A stretch of DNA of 64,000 nucleotides from JAKFDI01 sp036676235 (GTDB taxonomy: Bacteria; Pseudomonadota; Gammaproteobacteria; Burkholderiales; Burkholderiaceae_C), in the NCBI GenBank assembly GCA_036676235.1, contig JAKFDI010000080.1, positions 1-64,000 of the forward strand, given 5' to 3'. This document shows positions 44,818 to 56,119 of the stretch, in pieces. The translations under genes and the position numbers were made by a program. The notes under the pieces are model-generated. The model was not told the origin of the DNA. It did no database searches and worked only from the letters and a program-made list of their open reading frames with translations. The number at the start of each line of letters is the position of its first letter. The stretch's first letter is position 1.

Positions 44818-46464
44818 ATGGCACCCCTCATGGGCCAGATGATGCAGATGCCGCTGTTGATTTCGTCGCTCGTCGTGCATGCCGCACGGCACAACGGCGA
44901 CGTGGAGATCGTCTCCAAGCGCGTCGAGGGCGACGTGCACCGCACCAACTGGCGCGAGACCGAGCTGCGCTCGCGCAAGCTGGCGCAGGCGTTCGCGCGG
45001 CTTGGCTGCGCGGCGGGCGACCGCGTGGCGACGCTGGCCTGGAACGGCTACCGCCACCTCGAGATCTACTACGGTGCGTCCGGCTCTCAACTGGTGTGCC
45101 ACACCATCAACCCGCGGCTCTTTCCGGAGCAGATCGTCTGGATCGCCAACGACGCAGCCGACAAGGTGCTGTGCTTCGACCTCAACTTCCTGCCGCTGAT
45201 CGAGAAGCTCGCGCCGGCCATGAAGACTGTGGAGCACTTCGTGCTGATGAGCGACCGCGCGCACATGCCGGCGCAGAGTTCGATCCCCAACCTGCTGTGC
45301 TACGACGAACTGGTGGCAGCGGAGACTGGCGACTACGCCTGGCCGCAGTTCGACGAGAACACCGCTTCGAGCATCTGCTACACCTCGGGCACCACGGGCA
45401 ACCCGAAGGGCGCCGTCTACAGCCACCGCTCGACCCTGCTGCATGCCTACGCCGCGGCGCTGCCCGATTCGCTCGGCTGCTCGGCGCGCGACGTCATCCT
45501 GCCCGTGGTGCCGATGTTCCACGTCAACGCCTGGGGCTTGCCGTACTCGGTGCCGCTGGTGGGCGCCAAGCTCGTGATGCCCGGGCCGCACCTGGACGGC
45601 AAGTCGCTCTATGAACTGTTCGAGTCGGAGCGCGTGACCTTCAGCGCGGGCGTGCCCACCGTGTGGCTGGGCCTGATCAACCACGTCAAGCAGAACGACC
45701 TGAAGTTCAGCAGCTTCAAGCGCACCGTGATCGGCGGCTCGGCCTGTCCGCCCGCCATGATGCGAACGCTGCAGGACGATTTCGGCGTCGAAGTGATCCA
45801 TGCGTGGGGCATGACGGAGATGTCTCCGCTTGGCACATTGTCCAAGCTCACGTCGCGCAACGAAGGCGTCGACGTCGAGGCGCAGCGCCGCATCCTCGAG
45901 AAGCAGGGCCGCGCCGTCTTCGGCGTCGACATGGAGATCGTGGACGACGACAACAAGCCGCTGCCATGGGACGGCAAGGCCTCGGGCAATCTCGTGGTGC
46001 GCGGGCCGTGGGTGATCGAGAGCTACTACCAGGGCGAGGGCTCGCCCCTCGTCGAGGTGAACGGGCAGTTGTGGTTCCCGACAGGCGACGTGGCGAGCAT
46101 CGATGCCGACGGCTACATGCAGATCACCGACCGGTCGAAGGACGTGATCAAGTCGGGCGGCGAATGGATCAGCTCCATCGACCTCGAGAACGTCGCGATG
46201 TCCCACCCCGCGGTGCACGAAGCGGCGGCCATCGCGTGCCGCCACCCCAAGTGGGACGAGCGGCCGCTGCTGGTGGTGGTGAAGAAGCCGGACGCGAAAC
46301 TCACGCGCGAGGAACTTCTCGCGTTCTTCGACGGTCGCATCGCCAAATGGCAGATTCCCGACGACGTGGCCTTCGTCGACGAGATCCCGCACACGGCCAC
46401 CGGCAAGATGCAAAAACTCAAGCTGCGCGATCAGTTCGCCGGCTACAAGCTGCCGACCGCATAG
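44818..46464 (+). CDS. Acyl-CoA synthetase (medium/long-chain fatty acid-CoA ligase)
   Basis: A 548-residue AMP-forming ligase. The P-loop-like motif is CYTSGTTGNPKGAVYSHRS; the adenylate-binding motif is GWGMTE-like (HAWGMTEMSPLG), with TGDVASIDADGYMQITDRSKD and the catalytic lysine near the C-terminus in HTATGKMQKLKL. It activates fatty acids to acyl-CoA for the beta-oxidation genes downstream. AAGGAGA precedes the ATG at 44818. A hairpin with T-rich tail follows. Confidence 0.9.
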   Translation: MAPLMGQMMQMPLLISSLVVHAARHNGDVEIVSKRVEGDVHRTNWRETELRSRKLAQAFARLGCAAGDRVATLAWNGYRHLEIYYGASGSQLVCHTINPRLFPEQIVWIANDAADKVLCFDLNFLPLIEKLAPAMKTVEHFVLMSDRAHMPAQSSIPNLLCYDELVAAETGDYAWPQFDENTASSICYTSGTTGNPKGAVYSHRSTLLHAYAAALPDSLGCSARDVILPVVPMFHVNAWGLPYSVPLVGAKLVMPGPHLDGKSLYELFESERVTFSAGVPTVWLGLINHVKQNDLKFSSFKRTVIGGSACPPAMMRTLQDDFGVEVIHAWGMTEMSPLGTLSKLTSRNEGVDVEAQRRILEKQGRAVFGVDMEIVDDDNKPLPWDGKASGNLVVRGPWVIESYYQGEGSPLVEVNGQLWFPTGDVASIDADGYMQITDRSKDVIKSGGEWISSIDLENVAMSHPAVHEAAAIACRHPKWDERPLLVVVKKPDAKLTREELLAFFDGRIAKWQIPDDVAFVDEIPHTATGKMQKLKLRDQFAGYKLPTA

Positions 46465-46480
46465 CAGCGGTCCGGCAGTG

Positions 46481-46513
46481 CCCCGCAGCAGCGGCACGGC
46501 GGGGTTCCTTCTT
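46481..46513 (+). terminator. Terminator after the acyl-CoA synthetase gene
   Basis: CCCCGC (46481-46486), 12-nt loop, GCGGGG (46499-46504), then TTCCTTCTT. A short GC stem with T-rich tail directly after the synthetase gene, before the transporter's binding-protein gene. Confidence 0.55.
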
Positions 46514-46591
46514 AAGGGCTAGTCCCGTGGTGCATTGCAGCAAGCATCCACTACGCTTCCAATCATTCCAACGGTCGCAGGAGACAACGGC

Positions 46592-47869
46592 ATGCAATCC
46601 AAACGTACCTCGATGAGCAAGCGCCTCTTCACGCTGTCCCTGGGCGCGGGCCTTGTTTTGCCCGCCACCCTTGGCTGGGCGCAAACCAAAGGCGCCAAGC
46701 CGCTGGCAGGGCAGACGGTCAAGATCGCGTTCATCGATCCGCTGTCGGGCCTGATGGGTCCCGTCGGCAACAACCAGTTGAAGACCTACCGCTTCTTCGC
46801 CGAGAAGTACAACGCCAGCAACCCGGCCGGCGTGAAGTTCGAGATCCTGCCGTTCGACAACAAGCTGAGCCCGACCGAGAGCCTGAACGCGCTCAAGGCC
46901 GCCATCGACCAGGGCGCACGCTACGTGGTGCAAGGCAACGGTTCGTCGGTCGCCGCTGCGCTGATCGACGCCGTGCAAAAGCACAACGACCGCAACCCCG
47001 GCAAGGAGGTCATCTACCTCAACTACGCCGCGGTCGACCCCGACTTCACCAACAGCAAGTGCAACTACTGGCACTTCCGCTTCGACGCAGACACCTCCAT
47101 GAAGATGGAGGCGCTCACGACCTTCATGAAGGATGACCCGTCGGTGAAGAAGGTCTACCTGATGAACCAGAACTACTCGCACGGTCATCAGGTCGCCAAG
47201 TTCGCCAAGGAGAACCTCGCCCGCAAGCGCCCGGACGTCCAGATCGTCGGCGAAGACCTGCACCCGCTGGCCCAGGTGCGTGACTTCGCGCCCTACATCG
47301 CCAAGATCAAGGCCTCCGGCGCCGACACGGTGATCACCGGCAACTGGGGTTCCGACCTCGCGCTGCTGGTCAAGGCGGCGAACGAAGGCGGCTACAACGG
47401 CAAGTTCTTTACCTACTACACCGGCGTGTCGGGCACGCCCACGGCGCTCGGCCAGAACGGTGCCGGCCGCGTGTACCAGGTCGCCTACAGCCACTACAAC
47501 ATGGGTGGCGAGACGCAGAAGTACATGGACGAGTTCAAGAAGCGTTTCAACGACGACTTCTTCACCGCGGCCGTGATCCACGTCTACGAGTTCCTCGGCC
47601 ACGCCATGGCCAAGGCCAAGTCGACCGATCCGGTGAAGGTGGCGCCGGCGCTGGAAGGCCTGACCGTCACCAGCTTCAATGGCGAAGTGACGATGCGCAA
47701 GGCCGACCACCAGCTGCAGCAGCCGCTGTACATCACGGTGTGGCAGAAGGCGAGCGAGAAGTACCCGTACAGCCCGGAAGACACCGGCATGACGCTCGCT
47801 CCGGTGAAGGAGTTCCCGTCCTACGTCTCGAGCACGCCGACCAGCTGCCAGATGAAGCGACCTTCCTGA
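46592..47869 (+). CDS. Periplasmic substrate-binding protein of a HAAT (branched-chain amino acid-type) ABC transporter
   Basis: A 425-residue LivJ/K-type binding protein with signal peptide (about 1-35, ending LGWAQ). The fold is recognised by VKIAFIDPLSGLMGPVGNNQLKTYR minus its ends, FDNKLSPTESLNALKAAIDQG, and the two-lobe pattern ending with GEVTMRKADHQLQQPLYI. Family members bind amino acids, urea or aromatic and fatty-acid-like compounds; placement between an acyl-CoA synthetase and beta-oxidation genes suggests a carboxylic acid (inference). GGAGA precedes the ATG. Confidence 0.85.
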   Translation: MQSKRTSMSKRLFTLSLGAGLVLPATLGWAQTKGAKPLAGQTVKIAFIDPLSGLMGPVGNNQLKTYRFFAEKYNASNPAGVKFEILPFDNKLSPTESLNALKAAIDQGARYVVQGNGSSVAAALIDAVQKHNDRNPGKEVIYLNYAAVDPDFTNSKCNYWHFRFDADTSMKMEALTTFMKDDPSVKKVYLMNQNYSHGHQVAKFAKENLARKRPDVQIVGEDLHPLAQVRDFAPYIAKIKASGADTVITGNWGSDLALLVKAANEGGYNGKFFTYYTGVSGTPTALGQNGAGRVYQVAYSHYNMGGETQKYMDEFKKRFNDDFFTAAVIHVYEFLGHAMAKAKSTDPVKVAPALEGLTVTSFNGEVTMRKADHQLQQPLYITVWQKASEKYPYSPEDTGMTLAPVKEFPSYVSSTPTSCQMKRPS

Positions 47870-47893
47870 GCCAGCACGCGGCGCGACGCCGCG

Positions 47894-47932
47894 AAGGGCC
47901 CGATCGGGGAATACTCATCGGGCCCTTTCTCT
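47894..47932 (+). terminator. Intra-operon terminator between binding protein and permease genes
   Basis: AAGGGCCCGAT (47894-47904), 12-nt loop, ATCGGGCCCTT (47917-47927), then TCTCTT. A strong 11-bp stem placed after the binding-protein gene would let most transcripts stop there, giving more binding protein than membrane components. Confidence 0.8.
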
Positions 47933-48014
47933 TGTGCGGCGCAAACTTGCCGCTTGCGCAGTGACCGCCGCCACTTTCCAATCCGATCCTGAACCGACTG
48001 ACGACCACACCACG

Positions 48015-49049
48015 ATGGAGTTCTTCACCATCTCGATGCTGAACGGCCTGAGCTACGGGCTCCTGCTGTTCCTGCTGAGTTCCGGCCTCACGCTGATCTT
48101 CAGCATGATGGGCGTGCTGAACTTCGCGCACGCAAGCTTCTACATGGTGGGCGCGTATGTGGCCTACACCATTGCGAGCCTCGTCGGCTTCTGGCCGGCG
48201 CTGTTCATCGCGCCCCTTGTCGTCGGCATCCTCGGCGCGCTATTCGAGCGCTACTCGCTGCGCCGCGTGCACAAGTTCGGCCATGTGCCCGAGCTGCTCA
48301 TCACCTTCGGCTTGTCGTACGTGATCCTTGAGCTGGTGCAACTGGTCTGGGGGCGCACGGCCGTGTCGTTCTCGCCGCCCGAGGTGCTGCGCGGGCCGGC
48401 GTTCACGCTCGTCAACTCCCCGATCGACGGCCTGCGCCTGGTGTGGGGCGCCGCGGCGCCCGAGATGTGCCGCGCGGCCGATGCGGCCGTGCGCATCGTG
48501 TGCTCGCCGTTCCCCGCCACACGCGGCTTCATGATGCTGGTGGCCGTGTTCATGCTCGGCTCGCTCTGGCTGCTGCTCACGCGCACCCGCATCGGCCTCG
48601 TGATCCAGAGCGCGCTCACCCACCCCGAGATGGTCGAGGCACTGGGCCACAACGTGCCGCGCGTGTTCATGCTGGTGTTCGGCGCGGGCTGTGCGCTTGC
48701 CGGGCTGGCAGGCGTCATCGGCGGCAGCACCTTCGTGACCGAGCCGAACATGGCGTTCACGGTCGGCGCGATCATCTTCGTGGTGGTGGTGGTCGGCGGC
48801 ATGGGCTCGCTGGCGGGCGCATTCGTCGCGTCGCTGCTCATCGGGGTGATCCAGACCTTCGCCGTGGCGCTCGACTACTCGGTCGGGACCGTGCTCACCG
48901 ACTTCGGTATCAAGCTCGCGCCGGCGATTGCGTCAACCACCTTCTTCACGCTCACGATCTCTCAGGTGGCACCCATCCTTCCCTACCTCTTCCTCGTGCT
49001 CATCCTCATCTTCCGGCCCAAGGGCCTGCTCGGGACGCGCGAAGGATGA
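48015..49049 (+). CDS. HAAT ABC transporter permease, LivH type
   Basis: A 344-residue membrane permease with about eight to nine helices. LNGLSYGLLLFLLSSGLTLIF near the start and GAIIFVVVVVGGMGSLAGAF near the end are LivH signatures, and the loop EALGHN is the ATPase-contacting region. An extra cysteine-containing loop lies near residues 135-180. The ATG at 48015 begins the first helix correctly. The stop overlaps the livM-type start (ATGA). Confidence 0.88.
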   Translation: MEFFTISMLNGLSYGLLLFLLSSGLTLIFSMMGVLNFAHASFYMVGAYVAYTIASLVGFWPALFIAPLVVGILGALFERYSLRRVHKFGHVPELLITFGLSYVILELVQLVWGRTAVSFSPPEVLRGPAFTLVNSPIDGLRLVWGAAAPEMCRAADAAVRIVCSPFPATRGFMMLVAVFMLGSLWLLLTRTRIGLVIQSALTHPEMVEALGHNVPRVFMLVFGAGCALAGLAGVIGGSTFVTEPNMAFTVGAIIFVVVVVGGMGSLAGAFVASLLIGVIQTFAVALDYSVGTVLTDFGIKLAPAIASTTFFTLTISQVAPILPYLFLVLILIFRPKGLLGTREG

Positions 49050-50350
49050 CGACCATGGCTGCTACAAGATACGAATTCAAGCCGTACAACGTCGGCCGCT
49101 GGGTCACCTGGAGCCTGTACGCCGTAGTACTGCTGCTCGCGCCGCTGTGCTTCACGAGCAGCTTCTCGATCACGATGCTGTCGCAGATGGGCATCGCCAT
49201 CGTGGCCTGCCTGTCCTACAACATGCTGCTGGGTCAGGGCGGGATGCTCAGCTTCGGGCACGCCGTCTACACGGGGCTTGCGAGCTTTCTCGCCGTGCAC
49301 GCGATGAACGCCATCTCGGGCGGCACGCTGCCGGTGCCGATGGTGCTGATTCCGCTGCTCGGCGGAATCGGCGGCATGCTGTTCGCGGTACTGCTCGGCT
49401 TCGTCACCACCAAGAAGGCCGGCACGCCGTTCGCGATGATCACGCTCGGCATCGGCGAACTGGTGTTCGCCATGTCGCTCATGGTGCCCGAGTTCTTCGG
49501 AGGCGAGGCCGGCGTGTCGGCCAACCGCATGGTGCGCGAGCCGATGATTCCCGGCGTCACCTTCGGTCCGTCGATCCAGGTCTACTACCTGCTTGCGGTC
49601 TACACCTTCCTCGCCACGGTCGGCATGTACGCGTTCACGCGCACGCCGCTCGGGCGCATGCTCAACGCCGTGCGCGACAACCCGGAGCGGGTGGAGTTCA
49701 TCGGCTACAGCACGCAGCGCGTGCGCTACGTCGCCTTCATGATCTCGGGGTTCTTTGCCGGCGTGGCAGGCGGCATGTATGCGATGAACTTCGAGATCGC
49801 CACGGCCGAGGTGGTCGGTGCCGCGCGCTCGGGCGGCTACCTGCTGTTCACCTTCCTCGGTGGCGCGACCTTCTTCTTCGGGCCGATCATCGGCGGCATC
49901 CTCATGGTGCTGGCCACGGTGCTGCTGTCGGAGTTCACCAATGCGTGGCTGCTGTACCTCGGCCTCGTATTCCTCGTGATGGTGATGTATGCGCCGGGGG
50001 GCATCGCCAGCCTTCTGATGATGAACCTGCGCGTGGCGATCTTCGGCAAGCTGCGGCAGTTCTGGCGTCCGTATCTTGCGCTCGTAGCGACCGGCGCGGT
50101 GGCGCTGACCGGCGCGGCCGCGATCATCGAGATGATCTACCACCTGCAGATCAACAAGGCGCTGGGCCCGCAGCTGCAGTTCATGGGCGTGACGCTCGAT
50201 GCCTCACGGCTGGATGCGTGGCTCGTCGCCGGCCTCGTGATGGTGGTCGGCGTGGCGTTGTTCGAGTGGATGCGGCGCCGCTTCGCGCGCCAGTGGGGTC
50301 AGGTGCAAGGTGAGATCGAGCAGGAAATCCGTCGCAGGGAGGCGCAGTGA
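49046..50350 (+). CDS. HAAT ABC transporter permease, LivM type
   Basis: A 434-residue permease. The core (about 30-325) has the LivM features QMGIAIVACLSYNMLLGQGGMLSFGHAV (partly), RTPLGRMLNAVRDNPERVEFIGY (ATPase-contact loop) and GGATFFFGPIIGG. After the core an extra membrane segment (about 350-372) and another near 393-410 precede a charged tail, so it is longer than typical LivM. The ATG at 49046 overlaps the upstream stop; a second ATG at 49055 is possible. Its stop overlaps the next GTG start (GTGA). Confidence 0.87.
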   Translation: MTTMAATRYEFKPYNVGRWVTWSLYAVVLLLAPLCFTSSFSITMLSQMGIAIVACLSYNMLLGQGGMLSFGHAVYTGLASFLAVHAMNAISGGTLPVPMVLIPLLGGIGGMLFAVLLGFVTTKKAGTPFAMITLGIGELVFAMSLMVPEFFGGEAGVSANRMVREPMIPGVTFGPSIQVYYLLAVYTFLATVGMYAFTRTPLGRMLNAVRDNPERVEFIGYSTQRVRYVAFMISGFFAGVAGGMYAMNFEIATAEVVGAARSGGYLLFTFLGGATFFFGPIIGGILMVLATVLLSEFTNAWLLYLGLVFLVMVMYAPGGIASLLMMNLRVAIFGKLRQFWRPYLALVATGAVALTGAAAIIEMIYHLQINKALGPQLQFMGVTLDASRLDAWLVAGLVMVVGVALFEWMRRRFARQWGQVQGEIEQEIRRREAQ

Positions 50351-51132
50351 CTGAGCAGGCCTCAACGTACGCGGTCGAGCTGAAGGCGCTGCGCAAGTCC
50401 TTCGGCAAGACCGAGATCATTCGCGGCACCGACCTGGCGGTGAAGCCGGGCGAGCGCGTGGCGATCATCGGACCCAACGGCGCGGGCAAGTCCACGCTGT
50501 TCAACCTCATCAGCGGGCGATTCGGTCCCACGAGTGGCGAGATCCTTCTCAACGGCCGGCGCATCGACGGGCGCAAGCCCTTCGAGGTCAGCCGCATGGG
50601 CCTCGCACGCAGCTTCCAGGTCAGCAACCTCTTCGGGCGCCTGTCGGTCTTCGAGAACCTGCGCTGCGGCGCCCTGTGGTCGCTCGGCTACAAGTATTCG
50701 TTCTGGAACTTCCTTGCCGGATCGAAAGACGCCAACGACCGCGCCGACGAGCTGATGAAGATGATCAAGCTCGACAAGAAGCGCGACACCCTGGCGATGA
50801 ACCTCACCTACGCCGAGCAGCGTGCGCTCGAGATCGGCATCACGATCGCCGGCGGTGCGGATGTGGTGCTGCTCGACGAGCCCACCGCCGGCATGAGCAA
50901 GAGCGAGACGCGGCGCTTCATCGAGCTGATCCGCGAGGTGACGGTGGGCAAGACGCTGCTGACCGTGGAGCACGACATGGGCGTGGTCTTCGGGCTGGCC
51001 GACAAGATCGCGGTGCTGGTGTACGGCGAGGTGATCGCCTTCGACACGCCGGAAGCCATTCGCGCCAACGCCCGCGTGCAGGAGGCCTATCTCGGCTCCG
51101 TGCTGGCAGACCAGCAAGCGGCGGGACACTGA
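50347..51132 (+). CDS. HAAT ABC transporter ATP-binding protein, LivG type
   Basis: A 261-residue ATPase. Walker A is GPNGAGKST. The signature region is degenerate: NLTYAEQRALEIG instead of LSGGQ, as is common in LivG-type subunits. Walker B is VVLLDEPTAGMS and the H-loop TVEHDMGVV. It starts with GTG overlapping the permease stop codon by four bases. It pairs with the livF-type ATPase two bases downstream to power the two permeases. Confidence 0.88.
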   Translation: MTEQASTYAVELKALRKSFGKTEIIRGTDLAVKPGERVAIIGPNGAGKSTLFNLISGRFGPTSGEILLNGRRIDGRKPFEVSRMGLARSFQVSNLFGRLSVFENLRCGALWSLGYKYSFWNFLAGSKDANDRADELMKMIKLDKKRDTLAMNLTYAEQRALEIGITIAGGADVVLLDEPTAGMSKSETRRFIELIREVTVGKTLLTVEHDMGVVFGLADKIAVLVYGEVIAFDTPEAIRANARVQEAYLGSVLADQQAAGH

Positions 51133-51134
51133 AC

Positions 51135-51830
51135 ATGCTGACACTCGAGAACGTCCACGCGTACTACGACAAGAGCCACATCCTGCACGGCGTCGACATG
51201 AAAGTCGGCGAGGGCGAGATCGTCGGGCTGCTGGGCCGCAACGGCTCGGGCCGCTCCACCACGGTCAAGACCATCATGGGCCTGGTGCGCGGCGAGGGCT
51301 CCGTGCGCTTCGGCGAGCACGAACTGCTGGGCCGCAAGGCTTTCGAGATCGCTCACCAAGGCATCGGCTACGTGCCCGAGAACCGCGACATCTTTCCCAA
51401 GCTCACGGTGCACCAGAACCTGCAGCTCGGCGAGAAGCGCAAGAACAAGAATCCGCGCTGGTCGTACGACGACATGTACGAACTCTTTCCGCGCCTGAAG
51501 GAGCGTCAGCATGTCGAAGCCGGCGTGCTGTCCGGCGGCGAGCAGCAGATGCTCGCGCTGTGCCGCACGCTGATGGGCGACCCGGATCTCATCATGATCG
51601 ACGAGCCGACCGAGGGCCTCGCGCCCAAGATCGTCGAGCTGGTGGCCGAGTACCTGAAGGAACTCAAGCGCCGCGGCGTCTCGGTGTTGCTGGTGGAGCA
51701 AAAGCTCACCATCGCGCTCGAAATCTCCGAGCGCTGCTATGTGATGGGACACGGCAGCATCGTCTTTGAGGGCACTCCTGCGGAACTGCGCGCCGATGCC
51801 TATATTCGCAAGGAGTGGCTCGAGGTGTAG
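51135..51830 (+). CDS. HAAT ABC transporter ATP-binding protein, LivF type, with Arg in Walker A
   Basis: A 231-residue ATPase. The Walker A motif reads GRNGSGRST: R40 (codon CGC at 51252-51254) replaces the Lys that normally contacts the phosphates. All else is intact: Q-loop region IGYVPENRDIFP, signature LSGGEQQMLALCR, Walker B LIMIDEPTEGLAP, and a Gln in the H-loop place (LLVEQK), usual for LivF. The substitution predicts altered or weak hydrolysis at one of the two ATP sites. It ends the transporter operon. Confidence 0.87.
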   Translation: MLTLENVHAYYDKSHILHGVDMKVGEGEIVGLLGRNGSGRSTTVKTIMGLVRGEGSVRFGEHELLGRKAFEIAHQGIGYVPENRDIFPKLTVHQNLQLGEKRKNKNPRWSYDDMYELFPRLKERQHVEAGVLSGGEQQMLALCRTLMGDPDLIMIDEPTEGLAPKIVELVAEYLKELKRRGVSVLLVEQKLTIALEISERCYVMGHGSIVFEGTPAELRADAYIRKEWLEV

Positions 51831-51839
51831 TTGACCTCC

Positions 51840-51859
51840 GGCCGCGGTATACCGCGGCC
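51840..51859. repeat. 20-bp perfect palindrome after the transporter operon
   Basis: GGCCGCGGTATACCGCGGCC, a perfect palindrome without spacer, beginning 9 bp after the livF-type stop. It could act as a hairpin-type transcript end, though no T-run follows, or be a protein-binding site. It directly abuts the hairpin repeat at 51860-51911. Confidence 0.6.
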
Positions 51860-51911
51860 ACCTCCCGAGGAGGTGCTCAGCCGCCTTGGGGCGGCCCGGC
51901 GCCGGCTGAGC
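51860..51911. repeat. Two-hairpin intergenic repeat
   Basis: ACCTCC-CGA-GGAGGT (51860-51874... loop of three) is followed by GCTCAGCCG (51875-51883) pairing with CGGCTGAGC (51903-51911), enclosing TTGGGGCGGCCCGGC. This order, a short C/G-run hairpin then a longer stem with a C/G-rich loop, is shared with the element at 58514-58605. Confidence 0.55.
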
Positions 51912-52018
51912 AACCCGCTTCGACACGTTTCGATCCCTGCATCGGGCCGGCCGCTTTCGATCGCTTCTTGTCGCGGTCGGGACAGGCCGGCCTTCTGCTT
52001 GGTTCATAGAATCGAACG

Positions 52019-52037
52019 GTCGTACTTTTCGTGCGAC
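52019..52037. promoter_or_regulatory. Candidate repressor site upstream of the hydratase/dehydrogenase gene
   Basis: GTCGTAC (52019-52025), TTTTC, GTGCGAC (52031-52037): an inverted repeat with one mismatch per arm. It lies just after a possible -10 box TAGAAT (52007-52012) and 36-54 bp before the start at 52073, a position where a repressor would block transcription. TetR-type regulators of fatty-acid catabolism often use such sites; no regulator gene is adjacent. Confidence 0.4.
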
Positions 52038-52072
52038 TGTTTGCCTCGTCAGCATCAACACGAGAGATCTCC

Positions 52073-54166
<2,094 letters not shown>

Positions 54167-54182
54167 ATAACTAGGAGACATC

Positions 54183-54293
54183 TCATGACACACATCAACG
54201 CTTCGCGGGTCGAGCGCCGGGCCGCTCCCAAGCCGGCCCGCATCCCCTTGGGGGATCGGCCGATGTATTCATCGGACGAGGGGCAGTCATGAC
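54183..54293 (+). repeat. Repeat insertion at a gene start, creating a 35-codon mini-ORF
   Basis: TCATGAC occurs at 54183-54189 and again at 54287-54293. The 104-bp offset contains hairpins: CGGGCCG pairing with CGGCCCG, ATCCCC-TTG-GGGGAT, and CCGATG-TATT-CATCGG. The first ATG (54185) follows a good TAGGAGA site and opens 35 codons that end with a TGA overlapping the real start at 54289 (ATGA). This looks like an element that duplicated the original start context, leaving a translationally coupled leader peptide. Confidence 0.5.
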
Positions 54294-54900
54294 CGAACGC
54301 GCGACCTTCACGAGCATGGAGACCAGCACGGCTGAAGACTGGGCCAGGATCCGAACCGAGGCAGTGCCCTTCGGCAAGTCGCTGCCGGACCGCATCATGG
54401 CGCACCTCAAGCTGCTCGAAGGCGACTACGGCGGCTTCCCGGTCGACCGCTACAGCCACTCGCTGCAGACCGCCACGCGCGCGCTGAAGGACGGCCGCGA
54501 CGAGGAGTACGTGGTGTGCGCGCTGCTGCACGACATCGGCGACACGCTCGGCTGCTTCAACCACTTCGACATCGCCGCCGCCATCCTCAAGCCCTTCGTG
54601 AGCGAAGCCAACCTGTTCATGGTGCAGAACCACGGCATCTTCCAGGGCTACTACTTCTTCCACCACCTGGGCCTGGACCGCGACATGCGCGAGCGTTTCG
54701 CCGGCCACGAGCACTACGCGCGCACCGAAGAGTTCTGCGCGCTCTACGACAACCCGGCCTTCGACCCCAAGGCCTCGTTCCTGCCTATGGCCGAGTTCGA
54801 GCCCATGCTGCGCCGCGTGTTCGCCAAGCCGGTGAACAGCATCTACCGCCCGATCGCACAAGACATGCAAGCCGCGTCCTCGATGGCGCAAGCCGCCTGA
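54289..54900 (+). CDS. HD-domain protein (predicted phosphohydrolase)
   Basis: A 203-residue cytoplasmic protein with an HD metal-binding motif: His in RYSHSLQTATRA, the HD pair in LLHDIGDTLGCFNHFD, and a later His/Asp-rich segment (VQNHGIFQGYYFFHHLGLDRD). HD proteins hydrolyse nucleotides or phosphate esters, but some have other activities; the substrate is unknown. Its position between the hydratase/dehydrogenase and thiolase genes is unexpected and may mean a role linked to acyl-CoA metabolism. Translation may be coupled to the preceding mini-ORF. Confidence 0.75.
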   Translation: MTERATFTSMETSTAEDWARIRTEAVPFGKSLPDRIMAHLKLLEGDYGGFPVDRYSHSLQTATRALKDGRDEEYVVCALLHDIGDTLGCFNHFDIAAAILKPFVSEANLFMVQNHGIFQGYYFFHHLGLDRDMRERFAGHEHYARTEEFCALYDNPAFDPKASFLPMAEFEPMLRRVFAKPVNSIYRPIAQDMQAASSMAQAA

Positions 54901-54920
54901 TTTTCCCAAGGAGTATTTCC

Positions 54921-56096
<1,176 letters not shown>

Positions 56097-56119
56097 ACGC
56101 CTTGCATGCAGCGCACGGC

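Noticed and set aside
50347..51132. Degenerate signature motif in the LivG-type ATPase as a sign of decay.
   Set aside because: LivG-type subunits commonly lack a canonical LSGGQ, and the remaining motifs are intact.
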